From CAIKBL01 sp050247235 (GTDB taxonomy: Bacteria > Pseudomonadota > Gammaproteobacteria > Ga0077536), in contig JBFWUN010000013.1 in the NCBI GenBank assembly GCA_050247235.1, positions 29,894 to 93,893 of the forward strand: a stretch of DNA of 64,000 bases, read 5' to 3'. Made by a program: the position numbers and the translations under genes. Position 1 is the stretch's first letter; each line of letters opens with the position of its first letter. The notes beneath the pieces were generated by a model. That model made no database searches, had not been told where the DNA came from, and saw only the letters and a program-made list of their open reading frames with translations. Shown piece after piece: positions 23,567 through 33,038 of this stretch.

Positions 23567-24958
23567 TCAGCGCATGCGCCCCCGCGCGAGCGAACACAGC
23601 AGCGCCGGCACGCACAGCACCACCGCGATCATGAAACTCAGGTGGAGCGCGTCGCCGAGCGCGGGGTAGGACGCGGGGGTGATCTCAATCCGGCCCATCG
23701 TCAGCGCGAACGCGGCCGCGACGAGCCCCATACTGGCGAGCTGCCCGAGGATGCGCATCGTCGCGACGATCGCGCCGGCGGTCCCGTACAGCCGCTTGTC
23801 CACCCCGCTCATGATGGCATTCGCGTTCGGTGACGAGAACAGGCTGAACCCGATGCCGGTCATCACGAGACATCCCACCACGGCAGTGAGCGGGGACGCA
23901 GCGTCCAGTCGCGCGAGCAGGAACAGCCCGACCGCCGTGGCGGCCACGCCGGCGCTCGCGATCACGCGCGGTTCGATGCGATCGGACAGGCGCCCGGCGA
24001 GCGGTGACAGCAGCGCGGAGACCAGCGGCTGCGCCAGCATCACCATCCCCGCCCGCGCTGGCGGCAGATCCTTGAGGTACTGCAGGTAGAGACTGACGAG
24101 CACGAGCGTCGAGTACGTCGTCGCGTACATCAGCAGCGACGCCAGCGACGACAAGGTGAACACGCGATTCGTGTAGAACAGCGACACGTCGAACAGCGGA
24201 TCGGGCCGACCGTGCTGATGACGGACGAACACCACCATCCCGATGATCCCGCCGACCACGCCGAGCGCCCCCATGCGATCCGGCAGCGCGGCACCTCCCC
24301 ACATCAGCGCGACGATCGAGGCCGCGTACAGCAGCGCGCCCGGCGCGTCGAAGCGCCCCGGATGTTCTGCCTTCCATTCACCATGCATGCGGGGCAGCCC
24401 CCACGCGATGACCAGCACGGCGAGCGGCACCTGGGCAACGAACGCCGCGCGCCACGAAAACGCCTGGACGAGCCAGCCGCCGACGAGCGGGCCCAAGGTG
24501 AGCCCGAAATACACCGCCGAGACCAAGGTGCCGATCGCACGCCCGCGCTGCTCGGGGGGATAGATGGAGGTCAGGATCGCGATCTGCGTGGCGTAGATCA
24601 TCGCCGCGCTCATGCCCTGCAGGCAGCGCGCGGTCAGCAGCATTGCCGCATCCGTGGCCGCGGCTGCCAGCAGCGAGGCGCCGAGCAGCGCGAAGGTGCC
24701 GACCGTGAATACCCGTTTGCGGCCGACCAGGTCGGCGAGACGCCCGAACGCGAGCACGGTCGCCGCGCTCGCGGTGAGGAACGTGAGCTGCACCCAGCTG
24801 AGCGTGACCGCATCGAGTCGCAGCGCCCGCGCGACCGACGGCAGCGCGACGTGCACCGCCGACAGCATCAGCGGCAGCGCGAACGAACTGACGACGAGCG
24901 TGACGAGCGCAACCCGCCGCGCGACGGCCGGATCCCCGGTCAACCGGTGCCCGGGCAT
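23567..24958 (-). CDS. MFS transporter, DHA2 (14-helix drug:H+ antiporter) type
   Basis: 463 residues with 13-14 predicted helices. Motif A (GRLADLVGRKRVF), LQGMSAAMIYATQIAILTSIYPP in helix 4 and motif C (GLTLGPLVGG) identify the EmrB/QacA-like DHA2 family. Members export hydrophobic compounds, but some carry metabolites. It lies downstream of the acyl-CoA synthetase on the same strand with a 22-base gap, so cotranscription with the acyl-CoA genes is likely, suggesting efflux or uptake of their substrate. Confidence 0.88.
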   Translation of the reverse strand: MPGHRLTGDPAVARRVALVTLVVSSFALPLMLSAVHVALPSVARALRLDAVTLSWVQLTFLTASAATVLAFGRLADLVGRKRVFTVGTFALLGASLLAAAATDAAMLLTARCLQGMSAAMIYATQIAILTSIYPPEQRGRAIGTLVSAVYFGLTLGPLVGGWLVQAFSWRAAFVAQVPLAVLVIAWGLPRMHGEWKAEHPGRFDAPGALLYAASIVALMWGGAALPDRMGALGVVGGIIGMVVFVRHQHGRPDPLFDVSLFYTNRVFTLSSLASLLMYATTYSTLVLVSLYLQYLKDLPPARAGMVMLAQPLVSALLSPLAGRLSDRIEPRVIASAGVAATAVGLFLLARLDAASPLTAVVGCLVMTGIGFSLFSSPNANAIMSGVDKRLYGTAGAIVATMRILGQLASMGLVAAAFALTMGRIEITPASYPALGDALHLSFMIAVVLCVPALLCSLARGRMR

Positions 24959-24980
24959 CGTACCGGCCGCGCGTATACGC

Positions 24981-26594
24981 TCACTTCCATTCGCGATCGC
25001 GCAGCTCCACCCGCCGGATCTTGCCGCTCACGGTCTTCGGCAGCGACGTCACGAACTCGACCTTGCGCGGGTACTTGTAGGGGGCGGTGACCGTCTTGAC
25101 GTGCTCCTGCAGCGCCTTGGCGAGCGCCGCATCCCCGGCGAACCCGGGTTTCAGCACCACGAACGCCTTCACCACCTCGCCACGCATCTCGTCCGGACTG
25201 GACACCACCGCGGATTCCGCCACCGCTGGATGCTCCAGCAGTGCACTCTCCACTTCGAACGGCCCGATGCGATAGCCCGCCGAGTTGATCACATCATCGG
25301 CGCGGCCGACAAACCAGAAATACCCCTCCGCATCGACGTACGCCCGATCGCCGGTGAGATACCACCCGTGCCGGAAACACTTCCGGGTCCGTTCCTCGTC
25401 CCCGCGGTACTCCTTGAAAAGCCCGGGCGGCCACCGCGGTGCCACGCGCACCGCGACATCGCCTTCGCGATCGGGCGGCAGCGGGTTGCCGTCGTCGTCG
25501 ATCACGGCGAGATCGATCCCGGGGGACGGTCGCCCCATCGAGCCGAACTTGACCGGCAGGCAGGGGAAGCTCGCGCACAGCAGCACCGATTCGGTCTGGC
25601 CATAACCGTCGCGGATCGTGAGCCCGGTGGCTTTCTGCCAGGTGTCGATCACCTCCGGGTTCAGCGGCTCACCCGCGCCCACCACGTGGCGCAGATGCGG
25701 AAAGCGGTAGGCGTCCAGATCCTGGAGCACCAGCATGCGGTAGATCGTCGGCGCGCCGCAGAATGTCGTGACCGGGTACTGCGCGAGCAGATCCAGCGTG
25801 CGCTTGGGATCGAACACGTCGCTGTGATGGATGAACAGCGTTGCCCCGCAGTTCCACGGTGCGAAGTAACTACTCCACGCCGCCTTCGCCCACCCGGTGT
25901 CGCTCAGGTTCCAGTGCAGGTCGTCCGGTGTCAGGTCGAGCCAGTAGCGTCCGGTGATCTGGTGCGCGAGTCCATAGCCCTGGGTCTGGATCGCCATCTT
26001 GGGGTAGCCCGTGGTGCCGGACGTGAAATAGCACAGGGCATCGTCGTCCGGTGCGGTGTCCGCCGCGTCGAAGCGGTCCGACGCCGCGCCGACCGTGGCT
26101 TCGTAGTCGGTCCAGCCGTCCGGCGCACCATCGACGCACAGTTTCAGGCGCAGGGAAGCCGAGGCTTCAGGAATCGCGGCGAGCTTGTCGACCTGCTTCG
26201 CCTCCGTCACGAAGGCTTTCGCACCCGATGCCTCGATACGGTACGCCAGATCCTTGGGCGCAAGCTGCCCGGTGCCGGGTGACACGATGGCACCCATCCG
26301 CAGGCACGCGGTCACCACCTCCCACCAGGCGACGACGCGCGGAAGCATCACGATCACGGTGTCTCCACGCCGGATCCCCGCCGCGGCGAGCACGTTGCAC
26401 AGCTGGCGTGACCGCGCGCTCATCTCACGGTACGTGATCCGTCGCTCGTGCCCGTGATCGTCCACCCACAGCATCGCGAGCTTCGCGGGATCGCGCTCAC
26501 CCCACGGATCGATCACGTCGCGGGCGAAATTGAAATTTGCCGGCGGTTCCCAGCGGAAGCGCGCGCGCTCGGCAGCATAATCTTGCATGTTCAT
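24981..26594 (-). CDS. AMP-forming acyl-CoA synthetase (medium-chain/benzoate-like)
   Basis: 537 residues. The ATP loop (YFTSGTTGYPKM), DGYGQTES, WYLTGDRAYVDAEGYFWFVGR hinge region and catalytic Lys525 (VSGKIRR) are intact, unlike the ligase at 15637. The N-terminal FNFARDVIDPW resembles medium-chain acyl-CoA and benzoate-CoA synthetases. The ATG at 26594 follows a GGGAGA and the acyl-CoA dehydrogenase stop by 13 bases. It should load an aliphatic or aromatic acid onto CoA for the following dehydrogenase; chain length cannot be told. Confidence 0.9.
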   Translation of the reverse strand: MNMQDYAAERARFRWEPPANFNFARDVIDPWGERDPAKLAMLWVDDHGHERRITYREMSARSRQLCNVLAAAGIRRGDTVIVMLPRVVAWWEVVTACLRMGAIVSPGTGQLAPKDLAYRIEASGAKAFVTEAKQVDKLAAIPEASASLRLKLCVDGAPDGWTDYEATVGAASDRFDAADTAPDDDALCYFTSGTTGYPKMAIQTQGYGLAHQITGRYWLDLTPDDLHWNLSDTGWAKAAWSSYFAPWNCGATLFIHHSDVFDPKRTLDLLAQYPVTTFCGAPTIYRMLVLQDLDAYRFPHLRHVVGAGEPLNPEVIDTWQKATGLTIRDGYGQTESVLLCASFPCLPVKFGSMGRPSPGIDLAVIDDDGNPLPPDREGDVAVRVAPRWPPGLFKEYRGDEERTRKCFRHGWYLTGDRAYVDAEGYFWFVGRADDVINSAGYRIGPFEVESALLEHPAVAESAVVSSPDEMRGEVVKAFVVLKPGFAGDAALAKALQEHVKTVTAPYKYPRKVEFVTSLPKTVSGKIRRVELRDREWK

Positions 26595-26607
26595 GCGTCG
26601 TTTCTCC

Positions 26608-28404
26608 CTAGAACCACTCGTCGCGCATCGCGAGGCAGGTGTCGTCCGCGGCGGCGAGCAGGTTGAGTCGCTCGGGCACCTTGGCGAGTTCGTAGCGATA
26701 GAAGTACTGGCAGGCCTGCAGCTTGCCACGATAGAAATCCCCGTCCACCGTCGCGGCTGCCAGTGCGGTCGTCGCGAGCATTGCCTGGCGAAGCCACAGC
26801 CACGCGATGATCACGTGGCCGAAGACGTCCAGGTAGAGGCCGGCATTGGCGAGCGCGCGCTCGGCATCCCCGTGATCACGCAGGTCGCCAAGTCGCTCGG
26901 TGGTGACGAGCAGCTGCTCGAACGTCTGCGCGAGCGCGCGCCCGTGAGAGTCGAGCGACGGGTGCGTGCGCGCCGCCTTCACCGTCGCGGCGACCTCCTC
27001 CGCGAGCGCCTTGAGTGCAGCGCCGCCCTGCATCGCAACCTTGCGCCCCAGCAGGTCGAGCCCATGGATACCGTGCGCCCCCTCGTGAATCGGGTTCAGC
27101 CGGTTGTCCCGGTAGAAGCGTTCGACCGGGTAGTCGCGGGTGTACCCTGCGCCGCCCAGGATCTGGATCGCATGCTTGTTCGCCTCCAGGCAGAACTCGG
27201 CCGGCCACGACTTGGCAACCGGGGTCAACAGGTCGAGCAGCAGGCCGACCCGCGCAGCCTCCGCCGGATCCGTACTCGTGCGCTGGAGGTCGAGCAGGTG
27301 GGCGCAATACAGTACGAGCGCGAGTCCGCCCTCTGCGGCTGCCTTCTGCGCGATCAGCAGGCGACGGATATCCGCGTGCCGGAGGATCGGAACCTGCGGG
27401 CTCGCAGGGTCCTTGTTGCCATGCAACCGCCCCTGCGGGCGTTCGCGCGCGTACTTCAGCGAATGCAGGTACCCCGTGTAGCCGAGCGCAACCGCCCCCA
27501 GGCCGACCCCGATCCGTGCTTCGTTCATCATGTGGAACATGTAGGAGAGGCCCTGGTGCGGCTCACCCACCAGGTATCCCACGCACTGCCCGTGGTCACC
27601 GAGGTTGAAAACGGTGTTCACCGTGCCCCGGTATCCCATCTTGTGATTGAGTCCCGCGATGGTCGCATCGTTGCGCGTGCCGCACGAGCCATCGTCATTC
27701 ACGTGGTACTTCGGCACGATGAACAGCGAGATGCCCTTCACCCCGGGCGGGCCGCCGGGGATCTTCGCGAGCACCATGTGGATGATGTTCTCGGACAGAT
27801 CGTGTTCCGCCGCCGAGGTCCACATCTTGTTGCCCGTGAGAAGGTAATGACCTTCCGGCTGCGGGACCGCGCGCGTGCGGATGTCGGCGAGCGAAGAACC
27901 CGCCTGCGGCTCGGACAGGCACATCGTGCCGTAGTAGCGCCCCGCCACCAGGGGTTCGAGGTACTTCCGCTTCTGCTCCGACGAGCCGAAGGTACTCAGC
28001 AGGTTGGCGGCGGCAATCGTGATGAACGGATACGCGGTGGTGGAGATGTTCGCCGCGTTGAAATAGAGCGCGCAGCACTGCGCGATCGTCCAGGGCAACT
28101 GCATGCCGCCGAGCGCAGTGTCGAAGGATGCCCCCATGAAACCGGCTTCCACGTAGGCGTCCAGCGCTTCCTTGACTTCCGGGATCAGGCGCACGCGCCG
28201 GCCGTCGAACGCCGGTTCCTCCTCGTCCGCCTTGGCCGCGTGCGGCGCGAACTGCTCCGTTGCAAGGGTTTCGGCGGCATCCAGGATCGCGTCGTATACC
28301 GCCCGGTCCTGCCCGGAGTAGCGTGCCCGCGCGGTCAGCCCGTCGATCCGGAGAAACTCGTACAGGAAGAATTCGACGTCACGCCGGTTGACGAGAAGAC
28401 TCAT
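26608..28404 (-). CDS. Acyl-CoA dehydrogenase, large (about 600-residue, DmdC-like) type
   Basis: 598 residues, the size of the FadE/DmdC group with an added C-terminal helical domain. MCLSEPQAGSSLADIRT (161-177) and YFNAANIS are typical, and the catalytic glutamate is Glu441 in NPIHEGAHGIHGLDLLGRK. It oxidises an acyl-CoA to enoyl-CoA with FAD and passes electrons to ETF. A minus-strand TACAAT at 28437-28442 may be its -10 box. It heads the dehydrogenase-synthetase-MFS unit. Confidence 0.9.
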   Translation of the reverse strand: MSLLVNRRDVEFFLYEFLRIDGLTARARYSGQDRAVYDAILDAAETLATEQFAPHAAKADEEEPAFDGRRVRLIPEVKEALDAYVEAGFMGASFDTALGGMQLPWTIAQCCALYFNAANISTTAYPFITIAAANLLSTFGSSEQKRKYLEPLVAGRYYGTMCLSEPQAGSSLADIRTRAVPQPEGHYLLTGNKMWTSAAEHDLSENIIHMVLAKIPGGPPGVKGISLFIVPKYHVNDDGSCGTRNDATIAGLNHKMGYRGTVNTVFNLGDHGQCVGYLVGEPHQGLSYMFHMMNEARIGVGLGAVALGYTGYLHSLKYARERPQGRLHGNKDPASPQVPILRHADIRRLLIAQKAAAEGGLALVLYCAHLLDLQRTSTDPAEAARVGLLLDLLTPVAKSWPAEFCLEANKHAIQILGGAGYTRDYPVERFYRDNRLNPIHEGAHGIHGLDLLGRKVAMQGGAALKALAEEVAATVKAARTHPSLDSHGRALAQTFEQLLVTTERLGDLRDHGDAERALANAGLYLDVFGHVIIAWLWLRQAMLATTALAAATVDGDFYRGKLQACQYFYRYELAKVPERLNLLAAADDTCLAMRDEWF

Positions 28405-28564
28405 GCGTACCTGTCCTGGAAGCGGTGATCACCCGCATTGTATCGGAATCGCCCTGACACCCGCGCGCATGGGTTGCCATTGACTCCACATCGTCGTGCC
28501 AGGCATTGCGCCGTGGCCGTTCGGCGCAGGTGCGTGGATGAGATGAAAGGCTCGATGCAGTGGT

Positions 28565-29329
28565 TCAGGCCAGGTATCCGCCGTCCACCGTCACGAAGCT
28601 GCCCGTCGTGTAGGAGGCGGCGTCGGAGACCAGGTAGAGGACTGCTCCCGCCATTTCCGACGGCTCCGCGGAGCGCCCGAGCGGCGTGCGCGCCCGCGCG
28701 GGCGCCAGGAAGGATTCGTCGTCGTGCAGCGCCTGGGCGAACCGGGTCTTGGTCACGCCGGGGATCAGCGCGTTCACGCGGATCCCGAACGGGCCGCATT
28801 CGTTCGCGAACGCGCGCGTCATGTTCAGGATCCCCGCTTTCGTGATCGAATAGACGGCCTGCTTGTCACCGGGCGTGATGCCGTTCGCGGACGCGACGTT
28901 CACGATGGCCCCCTTGCCCTGCTCACGCATGCGCTTCCCCGCGGCCACCGACATGTAGAAGTAGCCGCGCAGGTTGACTTCGAGCGTCTTCTCGAATGCC
29001 GATACCGGCGTGTCCAGTACGTGACCGTAGTAGGGATTCGCAACCCCGTTGTTGACGAGAATATCGATACGCCCGTGGGTCGTGTCCACGTGCCGGAAAA
29101 CCTCCTCGATCTGTTCGAGGTTGCCGATGTGGCACGGGAACGCCTCGGCGCTGCCGCCGTCTGCGCGGATCGCATCCGCCACGGCCTGGCATCCCTCCAC
29201 TTTGCGGCTCGACACGATCACGTGCGCGCCGTACTCGGCGAGAATGCGCGCGATCGATTCGCCGATGCCGCGGCTGCCGCCGGCGACGAGCGCGATCTTT
29301 CCATCGAGGTCGAAATGGTGGCGTGGCAT
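28565..29329 (-). CDS. Short-chain dehydrogenase/reductase (classical)
   Basis: 254 residues with GGSRGIG (17-23), NNG at 93-95 in place of NNAG, and a complete catalytic set Ser147, Tyr160, Lys164 (YSITK). The C-terminus (GRSAEPSEMAGAVLYLVSDAASYTTGSFVTVDGG) is typical of FabG-like SDRs. It would oxidise or reduce a hydroxy/keto compound, possibly a hydroxyacyl-CoA of the surrounding module. It is 160 bases upstream of the large acyl-CoA dehydrogenase on the same strand. Confidence 0.9.
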   Translation of the reverse strand: MPRHHFDLDGKIALVAGGSRGIGESIARILAEYGAHVIVSSRKVEGCQAVADAIRADGGSAEAFPCHIGNLEQIEEVFRHVDTTHGRIDILVNNGVANPYYGHVLDTPVSAFEKTLEVNLRGYFYMSVAAGKRMREQGKGAIVNVASANGITPGDKQAVYSITKAGILNMTRAFANECGPFGIRVNALIPGVTKTRFAQALHDDESFLAPARARTPLGRSAEPSEMAGAVLYLVSDAASYTTGSFVTVDGGYLA

Positions 29330-29577
29330 GGGGACGAATCCTCCGAGGCTGCGGGGTCGTCATCGTAGAAACACTCTCGGAACGAGTCCAGTCGTCGGCG
29401 CGCCCGCGGCGACAGCGGCGTTCCGGACGATGCGAACGCCCCACGCAGTCACACCATGGCGAACCCGGCAACGATCGATTGGACTATTCCAGCGGCACGA
29501 ACCTAGGATGGCGCCGATGCGCGCCGCGTGGCCGCTCGCCCCGGCGCACCCTGTCCACCGTTTCGAGGAGGCTGCTG

Positions 29578-30870
29578 ATGGATTTCGAGTACACCGCCAG
29601 GACCCGGGAACTGGTCGCAAGCGTGGCCGCGTTCATGGCGGAGCACGTCTATCCCAACGAGGAGCGGATGCTCCAGGAGACCGCTGAAGGTGACCGCTGG
29701 CAACCCATCCCGACCTTGGAAGCGCTGAAGGCCAAGGCCCGTGCCGCGGGACTGTGGAACCTGTTCCTGCCGGAGAGTGATCGCGGCGGCGGTCTCACCA
29801 ACCTGGAGTACGCGCCCGTGTGCGAGGAGATGGGCCGCTCGCTGTTCGCGCCGGAAATCTTCAACTGTGCGGCACCGGACACCGGCAACATGGAAGTACT
29901 GGAGCGCTATGGCACCGACGCGCAGAAGAAGCAGTGGCTGGAACCGCTGCTGGCCGGCGAGATCCGGTCCGCCTTCGCGATGACGGAGATCGAGGTCGCG
30001 TCGTCGGACGCGACGAACATCGAAACCCGCATCGTGCGTGACGGCGACGAGTACGTGATCAACGGCCGCAAGTGGTACACCTCCGGTGCGCTCGATCCGC
30101 GCTGCCGGATCCTGATCCTGATGGGCAAGTCGGACCCGGACAATCCCAATCGGCACCGGCAGCAGTCGATGATCCTGGTGCCGCTGCCGCATCCCGGCGT
30201 GACGATCAAGCGGATGCATCCGGTCTTCGGATTCGACGACGCCCCGCATGGTCATCCGGAAGTGCACTTCCGCGACGTGCGCGTGCCGGCCTCGAACATG
30301 CTGCTTGGCGAAGGGCGGGGATTCGAAATCGCCCAGGGACGTCTCGGTCCCGGGCGGATCCATCACTGCATGCGGCTCATCGGCGCGTCCGAGCGGGCGC
30401 TGGAGCGCATGTGCCGCCGCGCGAAGCAGCGCAAAACGTTCGGCCGGATGGTCTCCGAGCAGACTGTCACGCTCGAGCGCATCGCGAACGCCCGGATCCT
30501 GATCGACCAGGCGCGCCTGCTCACGCTGAAAGCAGCGCACATGATGGACACGGTGGGCAACAAGGCGGCCCTGAAGGAAATCGGGATGATCAAGGTGGCC
30601 GTTCCGAACATGGCCTGCCAGGTGATCGACTGGGCAATCCAGGCGTTCGGCGCGGCCGGGGTCTCCGGCGAGTACGGTCTGGCCCAGGCCTACGTGAAGG
30701 CGCGGGCGATCCGCATCGCCGATGGTCCCGACGAGGTGCATCGGAACCAGATAGCGCGGCTCGAACTCGCCCGTTACACGGAGGAGCGCTCGACGCGCGG
30801 CGGCAATGCCCACGTCGCACCGCTCGATACCACCGAGGGCATCGACTGGAAGCCGCGCTTCATATCCTGA
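29578..30870 (+). CDS. Acyl-CoA dehydrogenase (ACAD10/11-like group)
   Basis: 430 residues. The FAD loop reads FAMTEIEVASSDATNIETRI, close to the MTEPDVASSDATNI of the ACAD10/11-type group, and the C-terminus has YGLAQAYVKARAIRIADGPDEVHRNQIARLE. Some of this group act on 4-hydroxyacyl-CoAs after phosphorylation, others are ordinary dehydrogenases. GAGGAG lies 6 bases before the ATG. It is divergent from the SDR across 248 bases with no strong promoter seen. Its last 11 bases overlap the end of the convergent pgl gene. Confidence 0.88.
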   Translation: MDFEYTARTRELVASVAAFMAEHVYPNEERMLQETAEGDRWQPIPTLEALKAKARAAGLWNLFLPESDRGGGLTNLEYAPVCEEMGRSLFAPEIFNCAAPDTGNMEVLERYGTDAQKKQWLEPLLAGEIRSAFAMTEIEVASSDATNIETRIVRDGDEYVINGRKWYTSGALDPRCRILILMGKSDPDNPNRHRQQSMILVPLPHPGVTIKRMHPVFGFDDAPHGHPEVHFRDVRVPASNMLLGEGRGFEIAQGRLGPGRIHHCMRLIGASERALERMCRRAKQRKTFGRMVSEQTVTLERIANARILIDQARLLTLKAAHMMDTVGNKAALKEIGMIKVAVPNMACQVIDWAIQAFGAAGVSGEYGLAQAYVKARAIRIADGPDEVHRNQIARLELARYTEERSTRGGNAHVAPLDTTEGIDWKPRFIS

Positions 30871-31540
30871 ATGCCGCGCGGTCGACGAACACCGTGCCGT
30901 TCATGCCGGCGGTCGCCTCTGCAATCGGCAGCGGCGCGCCCGCGCGCCATGCCGACAACGCCGACTGCTTGTCCGGTCCGCTCGCGAGCACCAGCACCTC
31001 GCGCGTGGCCCGCAGTGCACGCAGCCCCAGGCTCACCCGGTTCGCCGGGGGCTTGGGGGCGTCATCGACGGCCACCGCCCAGGCTTCGGGCATGGATGGG
31101 CGCCCCGGAAAGAGACTGGCCGTGTGCCCGTCTTCGCCGATCCCGAGCATGACGACATCGAACGGTGTGATCCGCGCCACGTCCTCTCCGTAGCGGCTCG
31201 CCGCCACGCGCGGGCCGTACTCCACCGGGATGGCATGGACCTGGGCTGCCGGCACGGTCACGTGATCCAGCCACGACTCCCGCGTCATGTGGGCATTGCG
31301 CGCCGGATCGCGCGGCCCCACGCAACGCTCGTCGGTGAAATAGATATGCCAGCGCGACCAGTCCGTGTCGGCGTCCCGCAGCAGCGCGTAGGTCGCGGCC
31401 GGCGTGCGACCGCCGGCGAGCGCGATCCGGAAGACCTCACGCGCGGCGAGGGCCTGCGTGGCGAGGACGAGCACCCTGTCGGCCGCCGCCCTGGCGAGCG
31501 CGGAAGCGTCGGCACATACCTGCCAGGCCAGTCCGGTCAT
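30860..31540 (-). CDS. pgl: 6-phosphogluconolactonase
   Basis: 226 residues of the DevB/Pgl family (SugarP isomerase fold). IALAGGRTPAATYALL, IYFTDERCVGPRDPARN and the catalytic-region motif GIGEDGHTASLFPG are present. It hydrolyses 6-phosphogluconolactone. It is the last gene of gnd-zwf-pgl; a 13-base gap separates it from zwf. The ATG at 31540 is the start that matches the family length; no strong ribosome-binding site is visible, so coupling to zwf is likely. Confidence 0.93.
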   Translation of the reverse strand: MTGLAWQVCADASALARAAADRVLVLATQALAAREVFRIALAGGRTPAATYALLRDADTDWSRWHIYFTDERCVGPRDPARNAHMTRESWLDHVTVPAAQVHAIPVEYGPRVAASRYGEDVARITPFDVVMLGIGEDGHTASLFPGRPSMPEAWAVAVDDAPKPPANRVSLGLRALRATREVLVLASGPDKQSALSAWRAGAPLPIAEATAGMNGTVFVDRAAFRI

Positions 31541-31553
31541 GCGGGCGTTCGGG

Positions 31554-33038
31554 TTATTCCTCGGGACTCTGCGGGTCCAGCGTGTGCCGCCAGCGATGCT
31601 CTTCGCGATCGAAGATGCGGCGGGATTCACGTGGACCCCAGCTGCCCGCCGTGTACGTGGGGATGTAGTCCGTCTCGCTCGCCCACACCGACAGCACCGA
31701 GTCCACCACGCGCCAGGCATACTCGACCTCGTCGTAGCGCAGGAACAGCGAGCGGTCACCGCGGATGACGTCGAGGAGCAGGTCTTCGTACGCGTCGGTC
31801 TTCTCGTGACCGCCATCGCGGAAGTGGGCGTCGAGCGACAGCTGCCGCGTGCGCATCTCGAGCCCGGGCTGTTTCGCGGTGATCTCGACGCGCAGAGATT
31901 CCTCCGGCTGGATGCCGAGAATCACCCAGTTCGAATGCAGGCGCTCGACATCGGTGCCGCGGAAAAACTGCAGTGGCGGATGCTTGAAGCAGATCGAGAC
32001 CATCGAACGGGCCTCGGCCATGCGCTTGCCGGTACGCAGGTAGAACGGGACACCGCGCCAGCGCCAGTTGTCGATGTAGAGCTTCAGCGCGGCATAGGTC
32101 TCCGTCGTACTCCGCGGATCGACCTTCGGTTCATCGCGATAGGCATCGACGCGCGCGCCGCACACCTCGCCTGCCGCGTATTGCGCCCGGTAAGCCTGCC
32201 CGTGCACGGCGCCACGCGAGATGGGCCGCACCGACTTCAGCACCTTCACTTTCTCGTCGCGCAGGGATTCGGCTTCCATCACGGCCGGCGGTTCCATCGC
32301 GACCAGGGTGAGCAGCTGGAGAAGGTGACTCTGGATCATGTCGCGCAGCGCGCCGGCAGCGTCGTAGAACCCGCCGCGGGAACCGACTCCCAGCGTTTCG
32401 GCGTGCGTGATCTGCACGTGATCGATGTGATCGCGATTCCACAGCGGTTCCATCATCAGGTTCGCGAAGCGGAACACGAGCACGTTCTGGACAGTCGCCT
32501 TGCCGAGGTAGTGATCGATGCGATAGACCTGGGACTCGTCGACGTGGCGCGCGAGCTTGCGCTGCAGATCCTGTGCGCTGACCAGGTCGTAGCCGAACGG
32601 CTTCTCCACCACGACTCGTCGCCAGCCGTGCCGCTCGTCCAGCATGCCGTGCGCGCTGAGCCGTTCGGTGATGAGGCCGAACTCCGCAGGCCCTACCGAC
32701 ATGTAGAACGCGGCGTTGCCGGTGGCTGTGCTGCGCAGCTGTTCCTCCAGCGCCGGGTACATCGCCGGGTCGTGCAGATCGCCGCGGAAGTAGTCCAGCC
32801 GGGCGGCGAAACGCGCGAACACCTCCGGATCGAGCCCGCCGCGCGCACGCGCGCCGACCCACTCGGCCACCGTCTCCACCCAGCGGTCCCGGGTGTACTC
32901 GCTCCGCCCGCAGCACAGGATGCGCAGGTCACCGTTGAGACGTCCGGCGCGGTCGAGGTGATAGAGCGCGGGCAGCAGCTTGATCGATGACAGGTTGCCC
33001 GTCGCGCCGAAGATCACGTACGTGCAGGGATCACTCAT
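31554..33038 (-). CDS. zwf: Glucose-6-phosphate 1-dehydrogenase
   Basis: 494 residues with the substrate/catalytic motif RIDHYLGK and EKPFGYDL. The N-terminal dinucleotide motif is FGATGNLSSIKLLPALYHL, where the common form is GA(S/T)GDL..RKL; Asp to Asn and loss of the following basic residue may shift NADP/NAD preference. It starts the oxidative pentose phosphate branch. Its ATG overlaps the gnd stop by 8 bases. Confidence 0.95.
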   Translation of the reverse strand: MSDPCTYVIFGATGNLSSIKLLPALYHLDRAGRLNGDLRILCCGRSEYTRDRWVETVAEWVGARARGGLDPEVFARFAARLDYFRGDLHDPAMYPALEEQLRSTATGNAAFYMSVGPAEFGLITERLSAHGMLDERHGWRRVVVEKPFGYDLVSAQDLQRKLARHVDESQVYRIDHYLGKATVQNVLVFRFANLMMEPLWNRDHIDHVQITHAETLGVGSRGGFYDAAGALRDMIQSHLLQLLTLVAMEPPAVMEAESLRDEKVKVLKSVRPISRGAVHGQAYRAQYAAGEVCGARVDAYRDEPKVDPRSTTETYAALKLYIDNWRWRGVPFYLRTGKRMAEARSMVSICFKHPPLQFFRGTDVERLHSNWVILGIQPEESLRVEITAKQPGLEMRTRQLSLDAHFRDGGHEKTDAYEDLLLDVIRGDRSLFLRYDEVEYAWRVVDSVLSVWASETDYIPTYTAGSWGPRESRRIFDREEHRWRHTLDPQSPEE

